Positions 45,139-55,331 of a stretch of DNA of 64,000 nt are shown piece by piece. The first letter of the stretch is position 1. Each line of letters begins with the position of its first letter. Below the pieces are notes generated by a model. That model was not told where the DNA came from, searched no databases, and saw only the letters and a program-made list of their open reading frames with translations. The translations under genes and the position numbers were made by a program. This DNA comes from Coriolopsis trogii. Taxonomy: Eukaryota; Basidiomycota; Agaricomycetes; Polyporales; Polyporaceae. The stretch is taken from NCBI GenBank assembly GCA_020543525.1, contig JAHYIO010000004.1:992001-1056000 (forward strand), given 5' to 3'.

Positions 45139-45985
45139 AGTGCGAAGGAGCGCGGACGACTCTCACCCCGTAGACTGTGGTCTGGGGTGACCGTTGACCC
45201 ATTTCATAGATTTGATCAATCCGGATGGTTGCAATTGTTTTAATGCCTCACATATCGTAGATAACGTTCGAAGCTGTTCTCAGGCTGCTCTTGGTCGTGA
45301 CTGTATTTGTACCTAGATAGCGCTGTACACACATGTAGATAGTAGAAATTGAAGCTCAAAAGCAAAGATGATGCGAGAGCTACGTGTGGCTCCGGAGTAG
45401 AAGACAAGTACCATTGCCGCGCTGCCAGATATCGGACGACTAGCTAGGAGTCTGACAGCTCAATTTAGTAGTTCAAACGCCGGCAGCGCTTACTTTCTGT
45501 CGGCTCGAGCTCATTACGACAGCACTAGCTGTGGGCCTACCGAGGCCTACCGTCGTGCTCTCTTGCCACATCTCAGCAAATCCCTCCCTCCTCGATGCCT
45601 GCAAAATCCAATGCAAGATTCCTGCTGCTGACTTACAAGTGAAACTTGACTATTATTCTGGTCAACTGGATGACATGTAGGCTTGTCGCCGTGTTTGAGG
45701 CGAGTCTGGGAAGTGTATGAATAGTGACGCGAGGCTTAAGGTCCATGGTCGTTACTCGGACAATGTAGTAAAGTAGTATTGAGCCCCATGGGGGTGTGCA
45801 ATAGGCTGACGCAGGGTCTCCGTGCAAGGGCTTTTTCCCACGACAGGTTCCAAGTTGTCTCCCCTAGGCAGACGATTTACGGACCTATTGTATGGGGGGA
45901 TGGACGGTCCTCAACGTCTGCTATCAAACGCGACCCCTTTGCAGAGAGGGTCCAAATCAGCTGAGTTTCAACGCTGCCGGCTGAG
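45139..45985. other. intergenic
   Basis: No gene supported. The sequence from about 45780 to 46140 looks like a promoter plus leader (see the duplicated TATA entry). Confidence 0.4.
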
Positions 45986-45991
45986 CCGGGC

Positions 45992-46052
45992 TACTATAAA
46001 AGGCAATTTCCTTGTAAGGACTAGCGTAGGTACTATAAAAGGCGATTTCCTT
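45992..46052 (+). promoter_or_regulatory. duplicated TATA-box segment
   Basis: TACTATAAAAGGCAATTTCC at 45992 recurs at 46031 as TACTATAAAAGGCGATTTCC; the 22-bp units differ at one base and are 39 bp apart. A C/T-rich leader and ATG (46134) follow, but the frame after it (57 codons) has no recognisable product. Confidence 0.6.
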
Positions 46053-46133
46053 ATAGAGAGAATAAACACCTCCAGAAGTATTCACCTCCTCTCGTCCGAC
46101 AAGCAACACGCTCTCTCTCTCCAACTTGCCACA

Positions 46134-46307
46134 ATGTCTGAAGGCAGGCTGTCGCCGTTGTTTTGTACCACCAGCAAGTATTTGATGACCTTGTTCTCAC
46201 CACCCATCTTGTGCTTTGCCTCTACAGAACAAGGATCCAGGGTAATCTATAAGTTTTTGAATACCTCTGCTCCTTCCAGGTTCCTCCGAAACTGTGGACA
46301 AGTATGA
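46134..46307 (+). CDS. possible small protein downstream of duplicated TATA
   Basis: 57-codon frame starting MSEGRLSPLFCTTSKYL, about 90 bp behind a TATA box and a C/T-rich leader. No homology or splice evidence. It overlaps coding-like sequence on the opposite strand, so at most one of the two is real. Confidence 0.2.
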   Translation: MSEGRLSPLFCTTSKYLMTLFSPPILCFASTEQGSRVIYKFLNTSAPSRFLRNCGQV

Positions 46308-46665
46308 TGAGTCGGCGCGGCCAGGAATTTCTCTCCTATTGGCTGCAGCATATATGCACCTTCAGATGCTGGCAGCCACTTCATGTATGATTTTGAATAC
46401 TGCATGCCAAACAAAACTCCCGCAGTATAGCTTTCTCGCCTACATGCCAATGTAATATATCATTCATCTCCAACACCTATCGCGTGCAACAACGGACTTG
46501 GCATCCCTCCCCTTTTGTACACGTTTGCTCATGACGTACCATGAACTGGTGGTAGTCGGAGTCGTGGAAATTGCATTTAAGTCCGAGTTGCTTGGAGATG
46601 ATCTTGCAGCAGAGCTCTTGACCTTCGGGTGTTGAAACATATACACAGGACCCAGGGTCACCAAA
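46247..46665 (-). pseudogene. unidentified coding-like fragment
   Basis: Minus strand 46665-46540 reads YRYFFGDPGSCVYVSTPEGQ, continues to FHDSDYHQFM and ends at a clean GTACGT donor. Downstream, 46450-46247 is open (GVLFGMQYSKSYMKWL, GAYMLQPIGEKFL). An in-frame TGA stands just ahead of the first segment, so this is probably a relic. I do not recognise the family. Confidence 0.35.
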
Positions 46666-46869
46666 GAAGTAACGGTAGAAGGATCAACCTGAGCACGTAT
46701 ATAACCGTAGTATTGGCAGCGTACAGAGAGCAAAGCGCCGGCGACGCGTCGACGCGTCGGTCGTGTATAGATCTTGACGCGTGGTCGGAGATCAAATTCG
46801 TGCTGACAAACTCAGATTTCGACCCTCACGCTAAACTGCTCCAATTGATAGCAGACTAGGTTCCAAGAG

Positions 46870-47690
46870 GCTTGAAGTCCTTATTCGACATACCCTGAAT
46901 GGCATTGAACATGGAGGCGTTCGACACAGAACCTAGCCTGCCGACCGCTCGCATTCGGGGTTGGATGACATCTTGCGTGGCCATCCTCATCATCAGATAG
47001 AAGTTCGTCCGCTTTGCCTCCTGGACGTCTTTGGTCGGCAGGTGTCACGGCACGTCCGTCTATTTGTGTTTGCTTGCCAGGCCTGTGCTACGATTATTGT
47101 CTCTCAGGCCTCGGGTCTCCATCGCTGGAAATCACTCCTCGAGGTTCATGACGAGAATGAGGTGATGTATCACTTGCGTCTTCCACATTCATCATAGTAC
47201 CATCCATGGCCAGTCGCTTCCTACCGATACCGCCACGGTCCACGATGTTCGTCTTTTCTATCTCGTGTCTAGCACATTGATACCCGATGGCCGATTAGCC
47301 CTGCCTTTTCTTTTCACCGTCGGGCTCCTTCGCAGGCACGGATATGACTCCTTCATCTCTGCTTCTCAAGTTACCCGCTCTTGACATCGTGATCTGCTTC
47401 GCTGTCTCTCACCCTTGTTTGCATGGCCCTGCGGTCAGATTCTGGTCCGCTTCGCGTTCGTGGAGATAAATATACCCCGGCCAAGGCGTGCATTACCGGG
47501 GATCAACATCATTGTCGTTGGTCAAAAGATGCCACTCTCATGCCTGTGCAATGCAAACTCGATCTGCCAGCGTGAGTTCAGGCTCGGCACCAGAGAAGAT
47601 CAGCAGACGGCGGGCCATGGATAGTAAGTAGCACACCGCGTAGGGTCCATCCTCTCTCATTCTCTCTTCTTTCGCGCTCAGCTAGTCTGG
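46870..47690. other. intergenic
   Basis: Upstream region of the seven-helix gene. A C/T-rich stretch at about 47650-47690 is compatible with a leader. No repeat or gene seen. Confidence 0.35.
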
Positions 47691-47738
47691 CAATTGTTCC
47701 CGGTTTTCGCGCTTTGACAGCCCTGGAAGGTTATTATT

Positions 47739-49317
47739 ATGGTTCACGCCGTCATGTGAGTACATATGTCCATTCTGTGCTGTTATTGTGTAGGAGCATG
47801 TACTTACGCTATCGTCAGTTCCGCAATTGGCCACGAATACAGGATCATCACTTTAGTTGCGTTCGGTACGACTCTTTCGCATTGTGTTCCGAGCATATAG
47901 CACTCAGCACCTTGTTGCAGTGATTGTCTGTTACGAATTCGTGTTAACGTTACCGATGGAGGTCGCCCTTTATTGGAAAAGCCGCTGGTCCTTGGTATCC
48001 TTCCTCTTTTTCCTGAATCGCTACGTCCTTGTCCTGTCGCATGTGCCTGTCATTTGCGAATACTTCTTGGATTTGTCGGGTGCGGTGAGTCCCCTAACAT
48101 TCTCCCGTTGCTGTGGTTTCATCAACGAGTTCGTTGATCTTAGAGGTATGTGAATTATGAGATGTGCCATTCGACCTCCCTCTCATGATGTTCGCAGATG
48201 TGCGAAGCTCCACGTGTACCATGAGATCCTGAGCGTTGTCTCGCAAGGCATTGTCGCTCGTACGCTCTATTACGTTTGTTGTGTGACGGGGGTTGGCTGA
48301 CTGGCGATCTACTTGTAGTGCTACTGGTGATGCGCACCTACGCCTTATATGAGCGCGACCGAAGAATCATTGTGCTCCTTGCCACTATTTTGATTATAGG
48401 CGGCTCAGTGAGCTTTGTACGTCAACCCCCTCTCTCACTTCCAAAGTAGTCAACAGGGAGAATCTAATATCGCGTATACGTCCCTCATTGACCGTGCCAG
48501 TGGGCAATCCATGGAACGCTCTCCTGCCCACAAAGCGATTTTGGGGATCAATGTGTGGTAGTTGTGATCCCGAACACCCAGTAAGTAAATGTCTCACCAC
48601 ATGATACCTTGCGGCATTCATTCCGAGGGGTACGAACGCTTAGGGTTCAACGTCAGTGGCACAATCTGCTTGCGAACGATTATGGGATGATGTCTTCTTA
48701 ACAATGTCGTCATTCACAGACTACGCAATCGCATGGGGCGTCATGCTACTCTTCGACACGACCGTCTTTAGCCTGACGATCGCACGGGCTCTCCTTCCCG
48801 CCCTCGCCTGGCGAAAGGGGTTGTTTTACCTAATGTTGCGAGATGGTACAGTGTACTACGGGTGCGTTTCTGCCCAGACGATCTGTATGCGACCTGAGCT
48901 GAGATCCTGCCCAAGCATACTGATGATCTGTTATCTGTCGAACGTCCTCAACTTTCTGGTGAGTCTCTTCATACTCCTATGGAACACATCGTGTACCGAA
49001 CACCATCTCTCTCCCTGGCTAGTTCTCCAAGGTATAGCGTACACTTCTGCAAGTACACACTCGCCGTACTGACACTGACTTGACGTCTCAGCCCGAGTAT
49101 CGAGGGTTTCTCGCAACGTTGACCAATGTGTGAGCACAGTTCCCATCTTCTCCGCCTGAATATTATCGCGCCCTCTCTTACACTCGTATTTGGCAGCTTG
49201 GCCTCTGTTATCGCTACCCGGATGATGCTAAACATCCGCGACCACGACGATGAAGTCTCAGAGCTGCCTTACACCCAACCTTCCCGGTCGGAAGTGTCCG
49301 AACTGCGATTCCATTGA
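47739..49317 (+). CDS. DUF6533-like seven-helix membrane protein
   Basis: Many short exons. Supported: about 47917-48083 (VIVCYEFVLTLPMEVALYWK, FFLNRYVLVL), 48198-48259 (KLHVYHEILSVVSQGIVA), 48319-48416 (VLLVMRTYALYERDRRIIVL), 48720-48845 (YAIAWGVMLLFDTTVFSLTI, GLFYLMLRDG), about 48916-48958 (SILMICYLSNVLNFL), about 49092-49128 (PEYRGFLATLTN) and a last exon to TGA at 49317 (SVIATRMMLNIRDHDDEVSE). The EVxLYWK and MRTYALYERDRR blocks are hallmarks of a large basidiomycete family of receptor-like membrane proteins with no known ligand. The start is uncertain; ATG at 47739 (MVHAVI, then GTGAGT) is a candidate. The connecting exon between 48416 and 48720 is not resolved. Confidence 0.7.
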
Positions 49318-49319
49318 AA

Positions 49320-50470
49320 GAGGACAATGAACAGGTCTCCCAGTGACTCAGAAGCCTCGTCGCCCAGTAGCTGACAGAAAGAATGACCACTCTCTAGTAA
49401 TATGCAGTACAACGCCAACGTCTCACCCGAGTGAATGACGGTTCGCTACGATTCTACTGATGTCACGGACAGTGAGGAGTTACTTGGCGCGTTCAGAAGA
49501 TTGAGATGAGGACGACGGTAAGTTTGTGGACGACACGAAAGGGCGGGTCTCCTCATCGTGATTACCTCGTGCTCTCTAGGCCATATGGACGGCAAGCCTG
49601 TCAAAGGTTGTATCCGCCAGCCCCGTACCACGCGCGCCCTGAATTGTTTCTGATGCTCACAGGAATCGTTGGCTTCAGGCTCGCCGGGCCTCCTCCAGGG
49701 AATTACAGCCAACATGATGCTCAAGATCATAGTCGCTGCGCTCAAATGCCCACGGAAATTCACATACTTGCAAGGTCTCCGGTAACTCATTCCGACTGCG
49801 AGCGGAGGCAACACGCAACTTCAAGAATGCAAGAGTTGCCTGCAAAGTTCTTGTTTCGTTCGGATCTTTCATCTACCTGACCACATTAGATGGGCACCAA
49901 GGCTTCCAACCGTCACGTTTGGATGCCTTGGTGCCCATTGACGGTCGTGATCATATGGAAGACTCAAAGTTGGAGCGAGAAGCTTGTCAAGGGAGCGGGC
50001 TCGGAGCCCGACCGCAGGAAGAATTCGGGATTCAGAATGTAAGAGTTACCACAACCAAGGTGGCAGAATTGAGGATAATGAGAGTGCTCATTTGCGCGGG
50101 CATGGATGCCGGTTGGCCAAGAATTTGTACACACGCTACTTTATGGGGATTGTCATAGACTCCCCTAGGTTGCAGGCGACACAGTGCTCATCATGCCGCT
50201 CACGCGTAGGGCGCGAGATGTCACCGCTTGCGAGACGGAGACTGCACTTTCTTCTTAGACGAAAAATGGCACACTTCCCTGTCCGCCTGGCCTGGCAGGT
50301 GCCACAAGTAGACGCGAGCCTTACTAGGAAGGGTATTGTGAATCCCTATCCTTCACTCGTAGCGAGGATTTGTGGCAGCAACCTCTCACCACATGAGTGT
50401 TGTGCATGAAATCCTCCCACACTGACACTAGCGAACAGGCCAAGATCGCCTGGCGGCTCGACTCTGACGA
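49320..50470. other. intergenic with a perfect-stem hairpin
   Basis: No coding sequence supported. It contains the inverted repeat at 49890-49938 (separate entry) and the promoter of the small secreted protein at its 3' end. Confidence 0.45.
49890..49938. repeat. hairpin-forming inverted repeat
   Basis: ATGGGCACCAAGGC (49890-49903) is matched exactly by GCCTTGGTGCCCAT (49925-49938). After one mismatch the stem continues with TCCAA/TTGGA, leaving a loop of about 9 nt. It lies in non-coding DNA with no U-tract after it, so it is not a bacterial-type terminator. Confidence 0.75.
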
Positions 50471-50472
50471 GA

Positions 50473-50479
50473 TATAAAA
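50473..50479 (+). promoter_or_regulatory. TATA box of the small secreted protein
   Basis: TATAAAA 104 bp ahead of the ATG at 50577, followed by a C/T-rich leader ending in AACCAAGATG. Confidence 0.75.
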
Positions 50480-50576
50480 GCCTGGCTCGTTGGCCCTCTA
50501 ATCGTTAGCAGTCCTCGACGACACTCTCGCATCTTCTTACACATTCTCGCCCACCCTTCCAACCCTTCCAACCAAG

Positions 50577-51095
50577 ATGAAGCTCACTGCTCTCGCCGTC
50601 GCTGCTGTGGCCTCGGCCACTAGCACCGTCGCTCGCTGGGATTTCGCCGTAAGCCGCACAACTTCTTCATCGCCCCCGTGAACAATGTTGACGTTCCAGA
50701 TCTAGCCGACCCCCGTTGGCGGCGTTTTCATCTGTCGCGACTTTGGTTGGGGAGGCCCGTGCACCCGCCTCGTCCTGCCCATCGGGATGTGCGTTGTCTT
50801 GAACAAGCAGTGGAACGACACCATTTCGACCGTCGACCCCGACCCGAACATCATCGCTACCGGTACGCACCCTTATGCTTTTTTGGTCCCGATATCGTGT
50901 CTTACCAGATGTTCCGTTGCAGGTTTCGAGTAAGTGTTCATCAAAGCTCTACATTAATTATCACTCACTTGTCTCGGACTTAGTGAGCCCACGTGTACGG
51001 GTGCAGGAGCTCGCTGGAACATCACGACCGAGGACACTACGGGGGCCACGTTCGGCAACGACAGGATCTCCGCATTCATGCTGACCGTCGCCTAG
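50577..51095 (+). CDS. small secreted protein, unknown
   Basis: 115 residues from exons 50577-50648, 50706-50862, 50923-50929 and 50984-51095 (348 nt). Signal peptide MKLTALAVAAVASATSTVA. The mature part has four Cys (FICRDF, GPCTRL, GMCVVL, PTCTG), a probable two-disulphide fold, and one N-glycosylation site (NDT). The third exon is only 7 nt (GTTTCGA) but is needed to keep frame and has perfect AG and GTAAGT flanks. Strong TATA and leader suggest high expression. No family recognised; size and Cys pattern fit a fungal small secreted protein. Confidence 0.82.
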
Positions 51096-51478
51096 TAGTG
51101 GATAGGTGTATTCGTGCGCATCGCGTTACACAGAACACATGTATATCCAGCGTTGGAAAGTGAATGTTGGTCAGCTCTGGTACGGGTCACTCGAATCGTA
51201 TCGTGTCTATCACCGATTGCAGAGCATTCGGCATCGCCGCCGCTCCTTAAGCATGACCAAGGACGGAGTCACATCAGAGGGGCAGGCTTGTTGTCTGCAC
51301 ACTGTGTCACGGGCGCATTTTCGGGACTCCATACCCTTCCCTTCGCTCGGCATTGGCAAATGATAGCTATAGGAAAGAAAATCAGGCGTCCCGCCTATTA
51401 GACCAAATCCCATCCCATTAAGTGACAACTACACTAAACAACAACCATCTCCACCGTTACAGCCTGGCCCGAATTCTT
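51096..51478. other. convergent intergenic region
   Basis: The 3' flanks of the small secreted protein gene (+) and the Hsp20 gene (-). No feature seen. Confidence 0.4.
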
Positions 51479-52068
51479 TCACTGAATGGTGATCTTCTTC
51501 GGGGCCTGCTCCGGGGTCGTCCGCGGGAATGTGACGGTCAGCACGCCGTCAGTCATCGACGCCTTGATCTCCTCAGGCTGTAATACAATCGTTAGCACCC
51601 AGCTCACCACAAATATCACGACGAAAGTCACATATGTACCTTGATTCCCTGTGGAAGCGGTAGCGACCTCGAGAACTTGCCGTAACGGCGCTCCCGGACA
51701 GAGTAGCCTTTCTCATCCCGGTCGCTGGAGATGGTCGACTCGCCAGAGACGCTCAGGACACCGTCCTTTACGTCGATCTGAACGTTCTCCTTCGTCAGCC
51801 CAGGCAGCTCAAAGGTGGCCGTTACGAGGTTCTTGTCTTGATCCTCGTGCAGGTCCATCCTAAAACCGGAGTCAACATCGAATCCTCCATACCGTCGAGT
51901 CGGATAGGAAACCTACCTTGGCCGCATGGGCCTGGAGGCCGCGTTGGTGTTGTCCCTGTTCGCCAGCGCGGTCGAGGAACCGCTAGCGCGAGCGTTGAAA
52001 GCCTCATCGAAGAGGCGGTCAAAGTCGGCGAGGGAGTAGAACGGCTCGGTGAAGAACGTGAGGGACAT
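51479..52068 (-). CDS. small heat-shock protein, Hsp20/alpha-crystallin
   Basis: ATP-independent holdase chaperone. Exons (minus) 52068-51917, 51859-51640 and 51577-51479 total 471 nt, 156 residues. The N-terminal arm (MSLTFFTEPFYSLADFDRLF...) is followed by the alpha-crystallin domain: RMDLHEDQDKNLVTATFELP, GVLSVSGES and the signature DGVLTVTFPRTTPEQAPKKI with the I-x-I end ITIQ. Cytosolic. The promoter carries a heat-shock element and a TATA box and is shared with the divergent METTL14-like gene. Confidence 0.95.
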
Positions 52069-52460
52069 CTCGAGTCGTAAGAGTCGTTAAGAAGAGTAGT
52101 GAGGGAGAAGGGGGAGAAAGAGGAAAGCGGTCGTGAACTGTGAACTTGTCTAACTTTCGTCTAGCTGAGGAGACATGGCGATCGAAGGGCGTCCTTATAT
52201 GCTCGCAGACACGATGCGTCGAATGATCGAGAATTGGCTCGTTGAAGTTTCTGGATAAGAGGTGGGCGCCAGTTCTGGATCATTCGAGCGTTGGCGGGAG
52301 TTCTTGGGCGCTTGCATTGCTAAAATCGGCGAATGGACCTGAACGTCATCGCACTGAGCTCAATCGAAAGCGTATCTTCGATGCCTTTTGGCCTCAGCCC
52401 TGCGTCCAGATTCGCCACGATCCCTTACTACAACCCACTCCTCTGACATTGCTTTGCTCA
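52069..52460. promoter_or_regulatory. divergent Hsp20 / METTL14-like promoter with HSE
   Basis: 392 bp between start codons. A heat-shock element GAAGTTTCTGGAT at 52244-52256 fits the GAAnnTTCnnGAA pattern except for the last base. On the minus strand a TATA sequence (CATATAAGGA) lies at about 52193-52202, between the HSE and Hsp20. The HSE is also about 205 bp from the METTL14-like ATG. Confidence 0.65.
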
Positions 52461-54917
52461 ATGACGACTACCACAGAATGTCTTGCATCTGCTAACGAAT
52501 TGCTGGCCACCCACAACGCGCTCATCTCCCGCATACGCAACAAGCAACGCAACTTCAGACGGCAGCTCCGGAGCCTGCCCTCGCCTCCTCACGCCATCCT
52601 CAGCTTACCATTTATATCGACACCGCCACGATCGCCTTCGCCCTCTCCGCCCTCTTCTCCACTCATTTCGTCTCCCCCGAAACCGATCCGCCCTGACCTA
52701 CCACCGGCGAAGCGAGCGCGAGTCGCGCGGTATAACAACTACGTCCCGGAAGAGGAGACCATCCGCAACGACTACTCGCAGCGATATGTAGATGGCGGGG
52801 AGTGGCCGCAGAATTGGGTCCTTGGGGCGGACCCGGAGCATCGGTTTGAGGAGTGAGTGCTGCGTCCTCGACGTCTCCTAGCATCCATCGCCCCTCCCTG
52901 CGTCAGATGGCTACGAAGAGCCCTCTCTTCATTTTGATTAGAGCGTATCTGAGTCTCAGTAGCTCCTGCTACATGGACGTTAGTTTCGCCAAGCTGATAG
53001 GCTCGTAAGGCGACGTATCGTGCGCTTTGACTGAAGTCGTCAGCTGTTAGTCTGTGTAGGATGCACGAACAGATGCGCACAATTGAGTCCTCGGGTAAAC
53101 CGCTTTAATTACTACATGTACTGAACTTGCACACCACCGGATAGGCCTCATAACTTGAATAAGAGAGGGATAATGTTGAACCCCATTGGCGCGTTTCATG
53201 CGACGATATTCTCCGTCTCTGCACTTACCTGTAATCTGACACCACCTCTCAGATATCCCAAACAACAAAGACTGCTGGCCCTGAAGAAGGCTGCAGTCGC
53301 TGCTCACACTCTTCCGCCAACCTTTTTGCCATATTCCGAACTCTCGTCATTACAGGGCTCGAAGTTCGATGTCATCCTCATTGACCCTCCATTCTCCTCT
53401 TCGTTCACATGGGAAGACCTGCAAGAACTGCCCATTCCCTTGCTCTCCGCAGACCCTTCGTTTGTGTTCCTGTGGGTTGGGTCTGGTTCCGGCGAGGGTC
53501 TCGAGCGCGGGCGTGAGGTGATGGCAAAGTGGGGGTTCCGACGATGCGAAGACATAGTGTGGGTAAAGACGAACAAAACGTCTAACAAGGGTCCTGGGGT
53601 ACGTATCACCTCTCTATACAAGACTCCCTGCATAACGGACTACGGCTAACGGCGTGCGCAGACAGATCCTCCGACAACGTCTCTGCTCACACGAACGAAG
53701 CAACACTGTCTCATGGGCATCCGCGGGACCGTCCGTCGTTCCACAGACAGTTGGTTCGTGCACTGCAACGTCGGTACGTCCCAAACGCAGTGCATACTGC
53801 CCTTCCGCCTCCAAATAACTGATCACCTCATCGCACAGACACCGACGTGCTCATATGGGAAGGCGACCCGTCAGACCCGACGCTCAAGCCACCCGAGATG
53901 TACCAACTGATCGAGAACTTCTGCCTCGGCCTCCGCCGCCTTGAGCTCTTCGGTCGCGCGCGCACCGTGCGCCGCGGCTGGGTGACCGCACTCATGCAGG
54001 GTGAAGAGGATCGGATCGAGGAAGGCATGACGCTTGGGACAGACGACGCCCAGGACGGCGCGATGCGTTGGAACCGCGAGCGCTGGGAGACGAGCATTAA
54101 GGAGCTCGCAGAGGGCCCGAAGCTTGTCGTGCCTATCACCTCCGAGATCGATGCGCTCCGGCCAAAGTCGCCCGTGCGGGGCGGGTCGGCGAACCAGGGA
54201 GGCGGCGGCGGCGGTGGGGGGATGCACAGCATGAACAACACGCCCGTCATCCCGGGAGGTTCCCCCATGCAGATGCCGATGAACATGAATGCAGGGACCC
54301 CGCGTGGGGTAGGCGGGTTCGGGAACCACAACCACAACCAGAACCGGATGATGGGTCCGCCGATGGTACCGATGAATGGGATGGCCGACATGGGCGGGAT
54401 GGGCATGATGGGCTGGCCCGCGGACGTGGGGATGGGCGGGATAGGGCTTGGGATCAACGTCGGCGCGGGCGGTATGGCTATGAACGGCATGAATGGTATG
54501 GGTGGCATGAACGGTATGAATGGTATGAACGGCATGGGTATGGTCATGGGTGGGGGTCAGCAGGGCATGGGCTTCGGCGGAGGAGCGGGCGGCGGGCGGT
54601 TCGTTGGCGGATTCGATGGTACAATGGGCATGGGCGGCGGTGGTATGGGCGGAGGAGGCATGGGCTGGATGGGGAACGGCGATCAGTTCATGGACGGGTC
54701 GGGGGGTGGGATGTGGGATGGAGGGATGGCGGAGGGGATGATGGGGATGAACGGCATGAACGGCATGGCGAACATGGGCAACATGAACAACATGAACAAC
54801 ATGGGCGGTATGGGTGCGATGCGAATGGGGATGAACTCGGGGATGGGCTCGAACATGATGGGCATGGGTATGGGCCAGTGGAACGGGGATGGTTTCGAGG
54901 GAGGATATACAGGTTGA
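52461..54917 (+). CDS. METTL14-type MT-A70 family m6A methyltransferase subunit
   Basis: Non-catalytic partner type of the mRNA N6-adenosine methyltransferase complex (METTL14/Kar4 branch). Exons 52461-52852, 53253-53598, 53662-53773 and 53839-54917 total 1929 nt, 642 residues. Diagnostic blocks: [20 protein letters not shown] (spanning exons 1-2), [10 protein letters not shown] (the DPPW/EPPL position of the family), [53 protein letters not shown] and [20 protein letters not shown]. The C-terminal ~200 residues are Met/Gly/Asn-rich ([17 protein letters not shown]), low-complexity and prion-like, replacing the RGG tail of animal METTL14. Intron 1 is unusually long (400 nt). Metazoan METTL14 has EPPL; this protein keeps DPP. 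Confidence 0.9.
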
Positions 54918-55331
54918 AGCTTGCGTCGAGACACATGCTCGGGACCACATGCGCGGATTGCCTTCTATGTTGGATTTTGTGTTACTTGGACTTTTGTTAT
55001 CAGGACGTTTGTAGATGTACATTACCTGCTATCCAGCTGAGTCGTGCCATTGCCCATCGTATAGGTACCATACGGTTACTAACGCGCATTCTTCAGATTC
55101 TACGCTATCGAATCCCGATCGTACTGTTATACTATTACTTGCGATTAGCCTCAGCCTCATGCTCTCCGTCGCTGAGGCAAAGGCATACCATATTGTTACA
55201 GCTGAGTGCGACGCATTGACTCTACATGACCCGGTGAGACGATCACATCCATACCCATGTGTCAGGAAGTCCAGAAATAATCGCGTCCACATAAGAGCCA
55301 CAGAACCCGATAAACCGACCCAACGGTATGA
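54918..55331. other. convergent intergenic region
   Basis: Between the METTL14-like stop (+) and the ATPase stop (-). Only 3' flanking sequence is expected; no feature seen. Confidence 0.4.

Noticed and set aside
49890..49938. Hairpin as a Rho-independent terminator
   Set aside because: Eukaryotic context, no adjoining gene end and no T-tract.
53871..55022. 383-codon His/Ala-rich minus-strand frame opposite the METTL14-like gene
   Set aside because: Antisense of the ATG-GGC repeat codons; the composition is explained entirely by the Met/Gly tail.
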